Assembly (NCBI GenBank): GCA_023459215.1
Contig: JAEWVF010000021.1
Coordinates: 7,728-71,727, forward strand
Source of the DNA: Chloroflexota bacterium
GTDB taxonomy: Bacteria > Chloroflexota > Anaerolineae > Anaerolineales > Villigracilaceae
DNA length: 64,000 bases
Direction of reading: 5' to 3'
Positions 37,142-44,856 of this stretch are shown here, piece by piece. The notes below the pieces were generated by a model. It saw nothing but the letters and a program-made list of their open reading frames with translations, was not told the DNA's origin and did not search any database. Position 1 is the first letter of the stretch; the number at the start of each line of letters is the position of its first letter. A program made the position numbers and the translations under genes.

Positions 37142-37960
37142 ATGGGCAAAACCAATCAAACCAAAACGGATAACCTCGGTTGGATCAAAGCACTCCTTTT
37201 CCCCAAAAAGAGTAAACCGCTTACCTCGGTCAAACCGGCGGTCATCGATGCGCCGCCTGCGGAGGAAATGCCGGTGGTCGAGCCGCTCGAACCGGCGCCG
37301 CTGACCCAGGAGGTCAAGCCGGAACCCGCCGCCTCGGATGCTGCCGCCAAAGCTCCAAAAGAATCGAAACGAGCGATCCTGCCTGCTTTTTGGACGATTG
37401 CCAGCGTGCTCTCGATGATTGTCAATGTCATCCTGGTAATTGTCCTGTTGGTGCTGGCGCGCGAGTTGTTTACCCTCAAGGCCATGGTCGGTGATGGTCT
37501 CCTGGGCGGGTTATATGAAAATTTCATCCTGATGGATCAGGCCCATATTCGCACCACCATCGAAGTCCAGACGGAAGTCCCGGTGCAATTCACCCTGCCA
37601 GTGCAGACCAATACCAGCGTCCAGTTGACCGAAGATACCCGCATCGATGGCGCGCGTGTGACCCTTAACACCGGCGGCTTGAATATCATCAGCGCGCCGA
37701 CCAATATCATCCTGCCAGCCGGGACAAACCTGCCGATTGCGCTGGATATTACCGTTCCGGTCGACACAACCATCCCGATCACCTTGCAGGTGCCTGTTGA
37801 TATTCCGCTGGCCGAGACCGAACTGCATCAGCCTTTTGTCGGCTTGCAGCAGGTGGTTGCCCCGTATTACTGGATGTTGTTCCCCGAGATTAAAGGCCCG
37901 GAGGATGTGCCGCTCTGCCGCCCGTTCCTGTGGCTGTGTGATGCCTTCTTTGCCGATTAA
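37142..37960 (+). CDS. Membrane-anchored protein with beta-rich exterior domain
   Basis: A 272-residue protein of unknown function. The Pro/Glu/Ala-rich N-terminus (about 1-75) is cytoplasmic, followed by one helix (about 82-112, FWTIASVLSMIVNVILVIVL). The exterior part repeats short VP/IP strands (TEVPVQFTLPVQTNTSVQL, DITVPVDTTIPITLQVPVDI). A start at 37142 has AGGAG seven bases upstream, better than the ATG six bases earlier. Its neighbours are unrelated. Confidence 0.75.
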   Translation: MGKTNQTKTDNLGWIKALLFPKKSKPLTSVKPAVIDAPPAEEMPVVEPLEPAPLTQEVKPEPAASDAAAKAPKESKRAILPAFWTIASVLSMIVNVILVIVLLVLARELFTLKAMVGDGLLGGLYENFILMDQAHIRTTIEVQTEVPVQFTLPVQTNTSVQLTEDTRIDGARVTLNTGGLNIISAPTNIILPAGTNLPIALDITVPVDTTIPITLQVPVDIPLAETELHQPFVGLQQVVAPYYWMLFPEIKGPEDVPLCRPFLWLCDAFFAD

Positions 37961-37991
37961 CCTATTCATGACCCCAAAAAAGAATACCTTA

Positions 37992-38016
37992 CGTGCGGAA
38001 GCAGCGCTTCCGCACG
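37992..38016 (+). terminator. Hairpin between 37960 and the M16 peptidase gene
   Basis: CGTGCGGAAGC (37992-38002) pairs with GCTTCCGCACG (38006-38016). The trailing T-run is weak (CTTGTT), so it may be an attenuator. Confidence 0.55.
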
Positions 38017-38050
38017 CTTGTTATCGGTTTTATTTTGTAACGGAGAATCA

Positions 38051-39343
38051 ATGACCGAAATCACCCAGGTGACATTTGATAATGGCTTGAAAGTGTTATT
38101 AAAAGAAATCCATACAGCGCCGATCATCAGCCACTGGCTCTGGTATCGGGTCGGTTCGAAAGACGAGCCGACGGGTAAAACGGGCGCTTCACACTGGGTT
38201 GAACACATGCAATTCAAGGGCACGCCGCAGTTCCCGGCTTCGGTGCTCGACAAAGCCATTTCGCGCGAAGGCGGCACCTGGAACGCTTTTACCTTCCTCG
38301 ATTGGACAACCTATTACGAGACCATGCCGGCCGCAAAAATTGACCTGGCGTTGCGCCTCGAGGCTGACCGCATGGTCAACAGCGTTTTCGACCCGGCGGA
38401 AGTTGAATCAGAGCGGACGGTTATCCTGTCCGAGCGCGAGGGCCATGAGAATGAGCCGCTTTTCCTGCTGGGTGAAGCCGTCCAGGCGGCTTGCTTCCGC
38501 GTCCACCCCTATCGCCATGAAGTGATTGGCGATACCGCCGATTTGCACAGCCTCAGCGCAGCCGATTTGCGCCAGCATTACCAGGCTTATTATCGTCCGA
38601 ATAACGCTGTCCTGGCCCTGGCCGGCGATTTTGATACCCACCAGATGCTGAAGCGCCTGACCGGGCTGTATGCGGATGTCCCGGCGGGGCCTCCGCCCCC
38701 ACGCTTGAACCGTCCCGAACCAACCCGTCGAGGCGAAATCCGCCTGAGCGTTAACGGGCCGGGAGATACCACTTACCTTCAGGTTGCCTATCCCTCTGTG
38801 CCGGGCGCTCACCCCGACTTTTATCCGCTGGCCGTGCTGGATAGCCTGCTGGCCGGGCCGTCAAACCTGAACATGTTCGGCGGCGGAGGCGTTTCCAACC
38901 GCACTTCGCGCCTGTACCATGCCCTGGTTGAAAAGGAACTGGCCGTGGGCGTTTATGGCGGCTCATCCACCACCATTGACCCCTTCCTGTATACTGTTAC
39001 CCTGACCCTTCATCCGCAGCGCAGCCCGGACGAAGCCCTGGCGGCCCTGGATACCCAACTTGAGCGGATGCAGAACGACCTCGTAACGCCTGACGAAATT
39101 GCCCGCGCGATCAAACAGGCGCGCGCCATGTTCGCTTTCGGCTCGGAGAACATCACCAACCAGGCTTTTTGGCTCGGGTTTGCCGAAATGTTTGCCAGCT
39201 ACGATTGGTTCCTGACCTACCTCGAGCGCCTGGCCGCGGTCACTCCCGAAGATGTGCGCCGCGTGGCCGCCCAATATTTCCAGCCTGAGCAGCGCGTTGT
39301 CGGCACTTACCTGCCGGACGGCAGCGAATTGGAGGTAGAATGA
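38051..39343 (+). CDS. M16-family zinc peptidase (active subunit)
   Basis: The 430-residue protein has the inverted zinc motif HxxEH in GASHWVEHMQFKG, followed by the downstream Glu region ESERTVILSEREGHENEP. M16 peptidases are clam-shell enzymes that digest small peptides. The start at MTEITQVTF has GGAG close upstream. The next gene overlaps by four bases and encodes a partner without the zinc motif, as in heterodimeric bacterial M16B pairs. No signal peptide is seen. Confidence 0.93.
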   Translation: MTEITQVTFDNGLKVLLKEIHTAPIISHWLWYRVGSKDEPTGKTGASHWVEHMQFKGTPQFPASVLDKAISREGGTWNAFTFLDWTTYYETMPAAKIDLALRLEADRMVNSVFDPAEVESERTVILSEREGHENEPLFLLGEAVQAACFRVHPYRHEVIGDTADLHSLSAADLRQHYQAYYRPNNAVLALAGDFDTHQMLKRLTGLYADVPAGPPPPRLNRPEPTRRGEIRLSVNGPGDTTYLQVAYPSVPGAHPDFYPLAVLDSLLAGPSNLNMFGGGGVSNRTSRLYHALVEKELAVGVYGGSSTTIDPFLYTVTLTLHPQRSPDEALAALDTQLERMQNDLVTPDEIARAIKQARAMFAFGSENITNQAFWLGFAEMFASYDWFLTYLERLAAVTPEDVRRVAAQYFQPEQRVVGTYLPDGSELEVE

Positions 39344-40611
39344 AAACTTCCTTCCACTCCCTGCCCGGCCCGGAGGATATTTTCCGCGCCGAAACATCCA
39401 ACGGCATTACGGTTTTGGCGCGCGCCAATCCCAATAGCCCCTCCATTGCTTTGGGCGGGTATGTTTCTGTCGGCAGTCTGTTTGACAGCGATGAGAAACT
39501 GGGCCTGGCTGATTTCACTTCCGCAGCGCTGATGCGCGGCACGACCCGGCGCGATTTTTTCCAGATTCACGATGCCCTTGAGTCGATTGGGGCTGCCTTG
39601 GGTTTTTCGAGCGGCGCGCGCACAACCAGCTTTAGCGGGCGTTCCCTGTCTGAAGATTTACCGCTCATGTTCGAGTTGTTGGCCGAATTCTTGCGCCAGC
39701 CGACCTTCCCCGTGGAGCATGTCGAACGCCTGCGCGCCCAACTGCTGACCGGCTTGGCCATCCGCGACCAGGATACCAGCGACCGGGTTGGCATGGCTTT
39801 CGATGAAATTGTCTATGCCGGGCACCCCTTCCGCCGTCCCGATGATGGCTATCCCGAAACCATTCGGGCCATTACCCGCGATGATCTGGCCGACTTCCAT
39901 CGCCGCCACTATGGCCCGCGCGATATGGTTCTGGCGGTTGTCGGCGCAATTGAACCACAGCAGGTGCTGGATTTCGTGGAACGCTTCCTGGGCGATTGGC
40001 GGAATCCGGAGCAACCGGCAACCCCCGCGCTGCCAGCCTTGCAGCCGTTGAACGCAATTACCCGCAAACATGTCCCGATTAATGGAAAATCTCAAACCGA
40101 TTTAATCATTGGTTGCCACGGTCCCAACCGCCATGCCGACGATTATTTCGCTGCCTCGCTGGCGAACTCGGTTTTAGGGCAGTTTGGCATGATGGGCCGC
40201 ATTGGCGATGTCGTGCGCGAGCGCTCCGGGCTGGCCTATTATGCTTATTCCAGCTTGAGCGCGGGCCTTGAAACCGGCACCTGGGATATCAGCGCCGGCG
40301 TCAACCCGGCCAACCTCGAAAAGGCGATTGACCTGATCCTGGCCGAGGTCAAGACGTTCGTGCAAAAGGGCGTCAGCTTGGAAGAATTGCGCGACAGCCA
40401 GGATAATTTTGTCGGTCGCCTGCCGCTTTCGCTTGAATCGAATGGTGGAGTGGCAAACGCCCTGCTGAATATCGAACGCTATCAACTCGGCCTGGGCTAC
40501 TACCACTCCTACGAAGAACGCATCCGCGCCATTACTCCCGAAGATGCTTTAAAAGCCATCCGCCATTACCTGCACCCCGAGCGGCTGGCCATTGTTACGG
40601 CAGGTTCCTGA
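39340..40611 (+). CDS. M16-family peptidase-like protein lacking the zinc motif
   Basis: This 423-residue protein has the same two-domain fold (GYVSVGSLFDSDEKLGLADF near the start, VRERSGLAYYAYSSLS later), but the HxxEH site reads LADFTSAALMRG. It is probably the noncatalytic half of a heterodimer with the upstream gene, whose stop overlaps its ATG. The arginine/tyrosine pair RERSGLAYY that binds substrate in these partner subunits is kept. Confidence 0.9.
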   Translation: MKTSFHSLPGPEDIFRAETSNGITVLARANPNSPSIALGGYVSVGSLFDSDEKLGLADFTSAALMRGTTRRDFFQIHDALESIGAALGFSSGARTTSFSGRSLSEDLPLMFELLAEFLRQPTFPVEHVERLRAQLLTGLAIRDQDTSDRVGMAFDEIVYAGHPFRRPDDGYPETIRAITRDDLADFHRRHYGPRDMVLAVVGAIEPQQVLDFVERFLGDWRNPEQPATPALPALQPLNAITRKHVPINGKSQTDLIIGCHGPNRHADDYFAASLANSVLGQFGMMGRIGDVVRERSGLAYYAYSSLSAGLETGTWDISAGVNPANLEKAIDLILAEVKTFVQKGVSLEELRDSQDNFVGRLPLSLESNGGVANALLNIERYQLGLGYYHSYEERIRAITPEDALKAIRHYLHPERLAIVTAGS

Positions 40612-40614
40612 GCG

Positions 40615-40983
40615 ATGAAAATCTCAACCGGCATTGACCTGATCGAGATCGAGCGTATTGAAGAAACGATAGCGCGTCATGGTGAACGTTTCCTGGCGCG
40701 GGTTTTTACCGTTGCCGAACGCCAATCATGCAACGATAAATTGGAGTCGCTGGCCGCGCGTTTTGCCGCCAAAGAAGCGGTTGCCAAAGCCCTCGGCAGC
40801 GGCCTGGACGGGTTTGGCTTTCGCGACATCGAAATCACCCGGGCCGAAAATGGCGCGCCGGGGCTGGTGCTGCATGGTCAGGCAGCTCAAAAAGCGGCTG
40901 AACAGGGCCTTGCGCGCTGGACAATCAGTATGAGTCACAGCCGCAGCCATGCCACAGCCATTGCCATTGGCTATTCGGACTGA
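40615..40983 (+). CDS. acpS: Holo-[acyl-carrier-protein] synthase
   Basis: The 122-residue enzyme transfers phosphopantetheine from CoA to acyl carrier protein. It has GIDLIEIERIEETI (Mg-binding Asp), RFAAKEAVAKALG (the conserved KEA signature) and SMSHSRSHATAIAI. Length is typical. It starts three bases after the M16 stop, so it is cotranscribed with the pair, although no functional link is known. Confidence 0.95.
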   Translation: MKISTGIDLIEIERIEETIARHGERFLARVFTVAERQSCNDKLESLAARFAAKEAVAKALGSGLDGFGFRDIEITRAENGAPGLVLHGQAAQKAAEQGLARWTISMSHSRSHATAIAIGYSD

Positions 40984-40987
40984 AAAG

Positions 40988-41023
40988 AAACCTGGGCTGG
41001 ACACATGTGTCCAGCCCAGGTTT
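40988..41023. terminator. Long palindromic terminator after acpS
   Basis: A 36-base perfect palindrome, 18 bases on each side, centres on ACATGT. It can fold on either strand and ends in TTTAT on the plus strand. Confidence 0.75.
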
Positions 41024-41069
41024 ATCCATCGCCGCAGGTGTATGCCCATTCCCCCGTTCACATACGACC

Positions 41070-41180
41070 GTTAAAAACGCGCCCTGACGCAAGTCTGCCA
41101 GTATGACCGGGCCGCGAGGCCCATCTCCGCATCGGCGGGTGTACCCTGCCCGCGGCTTTTTTCCGCCGGGTGCGCGTTGG
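41070..41180. ncRNA. Candidate structured RNA or complex 3' UTR element
   Basis: This noncoding stretch is unusually rich in nested inverted repeats. AACGCGCCC (41076-41084) can close with GGGTGCGCGTT (41168-41178), using a one-base bulge. Inside, GGGCC-GCGA-GGCCC (41109-41122) is a hairpin with a GNRA loop on the plus strand, and GCGG/CCGC flanks a TTTTTT loop. On the minus strand the closing stem is followed by TTTTT, which would suit termination of the upstream minus-strand gene. No known RNA family was recognised, and the strand is undecided. Confidence 0.3.
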
Positions 41181-41190
41181 CTCTCTTTCG

Positions 41191-41436
41191 TTAATCGGCC
41201 CCGAGGGGCAGCTTTTCATCGACCCCGATCCAGAGATGGCCGGGGGTGACCGTTTTCCAGGGGCGAACGGTGACTCGCCCGGCCTGGTGTTGGGTTTCGG
41301 CCAGCATGGATGGGTGTACCAGGCACAGGTCGGGAGTGCGCCCGTATTTTTTGATGAAATATTCGGCGGCTTCTTGAACTTTCTGGTCAAGCGCCGTTTT
41401 GGGATCGTTGTCGAACCATAACATACCGGTGTTCAT
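41191..41436 (-). CDS. Small conserved hypothetical protein
   Basis: An 81-residue protein beginning MNTGMLWFDNDPKTALDQ, with a helical middle (KVQEAAEYFIKKYG) and a beta-rich end (LCLVHPSMLAE, RVTVRPWKTV, HLWIGVDEKLPLG). GGAGG lies before the ATG. It starts 17 bases after the P-loop ATPase gene and is probably cotranscribed with it. I do not recognise a family, and no catalytic motif is visible. Confidence 0.7.
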   Translation of the reverse strand: MNTGMLWFDNDPKTALDQKVQEAAEYFIKKYGRTPDLCLVHPSMLAETQHQAGRVTVRPWKTVTPGHLWIGVDEKLPLGAD

Positions 41437-41453
41437 ACTTGCCTCCAGCAAAT

Positions 41454-42233
41454 TTAATAACTTGGCAGCCAAAAGCGCATCCAGCGCGATTGGTGACGCA
41501 TACAAAATTCCGCGCTCGGGAAGAGCGACTCAAGCGGCGCGCCGGGCAGGTGCGTCAGTTCGGCGCTGACCTGCGGATTGGCAATCCGCCCGTAGATGCG
41601 GGTTTGGAAGAAGGCCAACCAATCGGGCAGTTTCAAGGCGCGGCCCGAATTGATGCTGACTACTGGCCAAAGACCGGCGCGCGGCCCACGCTCCAGCAAG
41701 AATGCGAACGCTTGCTGGGCCTCATCCTCCAGGTGCAGGATACTATCCAGACCATCGAGCAGCAACAGGATAAAGCGCTGGCGTTGACTGGTGGCAACCC
41801 ACTCGGCCAACCGCAGGATAAGTTCGGATGTTGCCGGTTCATAGGCCGGGTACGTTTGCAGGGTTTGCCCGTGCAAATCGTCGGCTTGCCACTCTTCGGG
41901 GAAATCGGTCAGGGCCAGGATGGCGGCCTCGTTGGCGGGATTCAGGCGGCGGGTGGAGCGCGCCAGGGCCTGCAAAAAAGCTGTCTTGCCGTTGCCTTTA
42001 TCCGCCAGCAACAGGATCGGGCCGCTGACCGGCCTATCCAGCCGCAGGATCAAGGGCAGGCCGTCTCCAGCGATTCCGAACACAACCGAATGGGCTGGCA
42101 AAGGGCCGGCCTGTTCGAGCATGTCGGTCACTCTCGGCAAGATTTGCCCACCTGTTGGTGGGGGATTGCCAAGCTCGGCCTGTACTTGTTGGAAGGCGCG
42201 CAGCGCCAGGGTGAATTCTTCAAGAGTTGGCAT
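41454..42233 (-). CDS. P-loop ATPase of unknown role
   Basis: A 259-residue protein with a Walker A motif ADKGNGKT (77-84) in GPILLLADKGNGKTAFLQAL and a Walker B candidate FILLLLDGLDS (D160). It resembles FtsK/HerA-type or AAA-like domains by this spacing but lacks their other motifs. A good promoter lies upstream. It forms a pair with the 81-residue gene downstream. Substrate and partner are unknown. Confidence 0.8.
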   Translation of the reverse strand: MPTLEEFTLALRAFQQVQAELGNPPPTGGQILPRVTDMLEQAGPLPAHSVVFGIAGDGLPLILRLDRPVSGPILLLADKGNGKTAFLQALARSTRRLNPANEAAILALTDFPEEWQADDLHGQTLQTYPAYEPATSELILRLAEWVATSQRQRFILLLLDGLDSILHLEDEAQQAFAFLLERGPRAGLWPVVSINSGRALKLPDWLAFFQTRIYGRIANPQVSAELTHLPGAPLESLFPSAEFCMRHQSRWMRFWLPSY

Positions 42234-42268
42234 GGGGCTCTGCTACTTATAATTAGTACATTTGTTCT

Positions 42269-42296
42269 ATTATACAACCTTTCCCGGCTTTTACAA
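42269..42296 (-). promoter_or_regulatory. Promoter of the P-loop ATPase operon
   Basis: On the minus strand TTGTAA (42296-42291) and TATAAT (42274-42269) are 16 bases apart. Directly downstream, 42268-42255 reads AGAACAAATGTACT, close to the GAAC-N4-GTTC operator of Gram-positive-type LexA. LexA control is only a guess. Confidence 0.62.
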
Positions 42297-42363
42297 GAAT
42301 GAAATCTTACAAATCCGTAACGAAAATTCGTATGATTTTTGTATGAGGGGCCGGTTTTGACTC

Positions 42364-42391
42364 TTGCCTTGTTTTGCAATGGGGGTATAAT
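42364..42391 (+). promoter_or_regulatory. Promoter of the FmdB-like gene
   Basis: TTGCCT (42364-42369) and TATAAT (42386-42391) are 16 bases apart, about 30 bases before the gene, and AAAGGAG precedes its ATG. Confidence 0.62.
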
Positions 42392-42421
42392 GCTAGCGTT
42401 TCGTTCTAAAGGAGAGTCCGT

Positions 42422-42706
42422 ATGCCCATCTATACTTATCGGTGTGAAACCTGCGGAGTGCAGTTTGATCGTCACCAGAGTTTCAATGACCAGCCCTTAA
42501 TCACCTGCCCGGAGTGCAACAAGAAAAGCCTGCGCAAAGTGATTGCCCCGGTCGGAATTGTCTTTAAGGGATCGGGTTGGTATGCGACGGATCACAAATC
42601 GCCCTCGGGAACGCGCAGCGCAACCAAGAGCGAAACCAAAGAAGCCAGCCCGGCGGTTTCTGAGAGCAGTTCTTCACCAACAACTGCACCCAGCGCCAGC
42701 GAGTAA
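42422..42706 (+). CDS. FmdB-type zinc ribbon protein
   Basis: The 94-residue protein opens MPIYTYRCETCGVQFDRHQSF and continues ITCPECNKKSLRKVI, the two CxxC pairs of FmdB/CxxC regulatory-protein domains. VFKGSGWYATD is the usual family end. A Ser/Thr-rich low-complexity tail follows. FmdB proteins are small zinc-binding proteins of poorly known function. The gene has its own promoter and terminator. Confidence 0.92.
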   Translation: MPIYTYRCETCGVQFDRHQSFNDQPLITCPECNKKSLRKVIAPVGIVFKGSGWYATDHKSPSGTRSATKSETKEASPAVSESSSSPTTAPSASE

Positions 42707-42724
42707 CATCCCCCCTCATCATCA

Positions 42725-42752
42725 AAACAGGCTCCCGTTCGGGAGCCTGTTT
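42725..42752 (+). terminator. Terminator of the FmdB-like gene
   Basis: AAACAGGCTCCC (42725-42736) pairs with GGGAGCCTGTTT (42741-42752) around a GTTC loop, then TATATTTT. Confidence 0.9.
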
Positions 42753-42770
42753 ATATTTTGCGCCTTATTT

Positions 42771-43349
42771 TTACGGACAGTATGGCAATTCCGGGAATAT
42801 CTTTTCAGCGTAGGTTCTCAGCCCGGCAACGTTGTCTGTCGGGAAGGTCATGAAAAACCCGGCAACGCGTTTGTCGCCATCCGGTTTGACCCATTGGGCC
42901 AGGGTGTATTCCTGGCCGTCGAATTTGGCGCTGAATTCGTACAGGCGCAGGTCGCCAGACTGGCAGAACTTGGTCTTTTGGGGATTCTCGTAACTGGAGA
43001 AGATAATTTGCGAGAAGTTGGCATCGCTGTAATACTCATCCAGGTCGGCAGCGGTGTAGCCGCAGTTGAAGATCAGGTATTCCAGCGAGGCCAATGCGCC
43101 CAGGTCAGGCGCGTCCCAGGCGACATTGACCCGGTATGGCAGCACGGCATAGGAATTGCTCCAGATATCAGACTCGAAGGCTGAACCGGCGAAATTCCGT
43201 GCGCGCCACAGGTCGAGGGTGTTCGAGTCCCCGGTCCCGCATTCGGTGGGCGAGTTAAGCACAAACGCGCCGATGCCAATCGCGGCAGCCAGCACGATGA
43301 CGCTGATGACCAGGCCAACGACAACAATCGTATTCTTATTTTCTGTCAT
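42771..43349 (-). CDS. Anchored protein of unknown function
   Basis: A 192-residue protein with one N-terminal helix (TIVVVGLVISVIVLAAAIGIGAF) and an exterior domain with cysteines at TECGTGD, FNCGYTA, KFCQSGD and PYCP, which could form two disulfides. No enzyme motif is seen. It starts 11 bases after the class V aminotransferase gene, so the pair may be an operon. A frame extending upstream to 43523 overlaps that gene and is not supported. Confidence 0.78.
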   Translation of the reverse strand: MTENKNTIVVVGLVISVIVLAAAIGIGAFVLNSPTECGTGDSNTLDLWRARNFAGSAFESDIWSNSYAVLPYRVNVAWDAPDLGALASLEYLIFNCGYTAADLDEYYSDANFSQIIFSSYENPQKTKFCQSGDLRLYEFSAKFDGQEYTLAQWVKPDGDKRVAGFFMTFPTDNVAGLRTYAEKIFPELPYCP

Positions 43350-43360
43350 GATGTTTTTCC

Positions 43361-44758
43361 TTAATTCAGTAATCCGCGGGCAAAGGCCAGCAGTCGTTCG
43401 ATATCGGCAAAGTTGCTGACCATGCCGACTGAGATGCGTACTGCGCCGCTCGATTTGCCATCGATGCACAGGCGGAAATCGTCGAGGGTCAGGCGGTTTT
43501 CGTGGCCGGGACCGTTGAAGCACACATCCAACTCAACCCGCGAGATGCCGAGGGCCACCTCGCCCGCGCCGGGGTTGCAGAAACAGCCGGTGCGCAGGGA
43601 GATGTTCTCGCGGTTGGCAGCCGATTCGATGTCGCGATGGTCGATGGCCTGGCCTTTTGCATTGAAAAAGTTGACCGTTACTGCGCCGCCGCGCGAATCG
43701 GTATCGGTTGGCCCGTAAACGCGCACCAGAGGAACCCCGCTCGAGTGTTTCAGGGTGGTAATGTTGTCGAGCAGCCAGCCGGTCAGGCAGCGCACCCGCT
43801 CGTTGATCAGGTCGATGCCCATCGCTTCGATATGGCGCAAGCCGATTTCAACCGCCGGGATGTTCAGGTAATCGACTGTCCCATCTTCAAACGCGGCGTG
43901 ACCTTCGGCCAGGTAATATTTATCGCCCTGAACCGAGGCAACGGTGATTGTCCCGCCGGCAAACCAGGGGCGCTGTAGCTTGTGCAATTTGTCGCGCCGG
44001 GCGATGAGCGCGCCCAGCCCGGTCGGGTAGCCGAAAATCTTGTAAAACGAGAGCGGGACAAAGTCCGGTTTGTAAACCGACAGGTCGAGGCGGTTGGTCG
44101 GGGCAAAAGCGGCGGCATCCAGCAACACATCCCAACCAGCGGCGTGGGCTTTTTCGATCCACTCCAGCGGATGTTTAACCGAAGAAAAATTCGACTGGGC
44201 CGGGAAAGCAAACAGGTTGTTTGCACCCGGTTGGGCGAGCGACAGGCTTTGGGCCAGTTGAGTTTCATCCACGCGCAGGTCGGGCAGGCAGAGCGGAACG
44301 TAAGTCACGATTGCGCCCTTGGCGTGGGCGAATTCGCGGATACCGTTGACCGAATTGTGATTGTCAAAGGTCAGCAGGTAGTGGCCGCCGGGCGCAAACG
44401 GATACGATTCGCCCACCAGTTTGAGCGCGCCGCTGGCATTGGCGGTGAAGGCCAGATCGTATTCAGCCGGGTCGGCGTTGAAAAAGCGCAAAACGTATTC
44501 GCGCGCGCCTTCGACCAGCCGGGTGGCAGCCATCGAGGTCGGGTTGGAAGAGTGCGGGTTGCCGAACACCCCGCGCAGCAGAATTTCCTGGTGTTGACGG
44601 ACTTGCGAATCGGCATACAGGCCGCCGCCGGTGTAATCCAGATAAACCTGGTTGGCGCGGTCAAGACGGCCATAATCGTTGGCGCGGATTTGGTCGATGG
44701 AACTGGTTTGCGAATAGCCGGGGTATTTGGCGAGAAAATCACGATATCGTTTGTCCAT
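43361..44758 (-). CDS. Class V aminotransferase-fold PLP enzyme, molybdenum cofactor sulfurase-like
   Basis: The 465-residue protein has YLDYTGGGLYADSQV at the start, DVLLDAAAFAPTNRLDLS, and SFYKIFGYPTGLGALI, where K is the PLP lysine. The C-terminal half has LRTGCFCNPGAGE, the cysteine motif seen in the NifS-like domain of molybdenum cofactor sulfurases, which use cysteine to sulfurate Moco. The C-terminal MOSC domain of those enzymes is absent. AGGAG precedes the ATG at 44758. Cysteine desulfurase activity is inferred. Confidence 0.86.
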   Translation of the reverse strand: MDKRYRDFLAKYPGYSQTSSIDQIRANDYGRLDRANQVYLDYTGGGLYADSQVRQHQEILLRGVFGNPHSSNPTSMAATRLVEGAREYVLRFFNADPAEYDLAFTANASGALKLVGESYPFAPGGHYLLTFDNHNSVNGIREFAHAKGAIVTYVPLCLPDLRVDETQLAQSLSLAQPGANNLFAFPAQSNFSSVKHPLEWIEKAHAAGWDVLLDAAAFAPTNRLDLSVYKPDFVPLSFYKIFGYPTGLGALIARRDKLHKLQRPWFAGGTITVASVQGDKYYLAEGHAAFEDGTVDYLNIPAVEIGLRHIEAMGIDLINERVRCLTGWLLDNITTLKHSSGVPLVRVYGPTDTDSRGGAVTVNFFNAKGQAIDHRDIESAANRENISLRTGCFCNPGAGEVALGISRVELDVCFNGPGHENRLTLDDFRLCIDGKSSGAVRISVGMVSNFADIERLLAFARGLLN

Positions 44759-44856
44759 AGTTGCGCTCCTGCTTCCATTTAACCACACCTGGCGGGGCTT
44801 GCAAACTGCCAAAAATCACGTTTTTGATTGCGCTTGTGCGGCTATAATTGGCCCTG

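Noticed and set aside
41025..41190. tRNA, SRP RNA, 6S RNA or tmRNA in the gap after acpS
   Set aside because: No cloverleaf with a TTC loop, no SRP GGAAG motif and no tmRNA tag frame were found; only an unassigned fold is claimed.
41058..41390. A 110-codon minus-strand frame overlapping the small gene at 41191-41436
   Set aside because: The product is Arg/Pro/Ser-rich with no similarity, has no ribosome binding site, and runs into the structured noncoding element.
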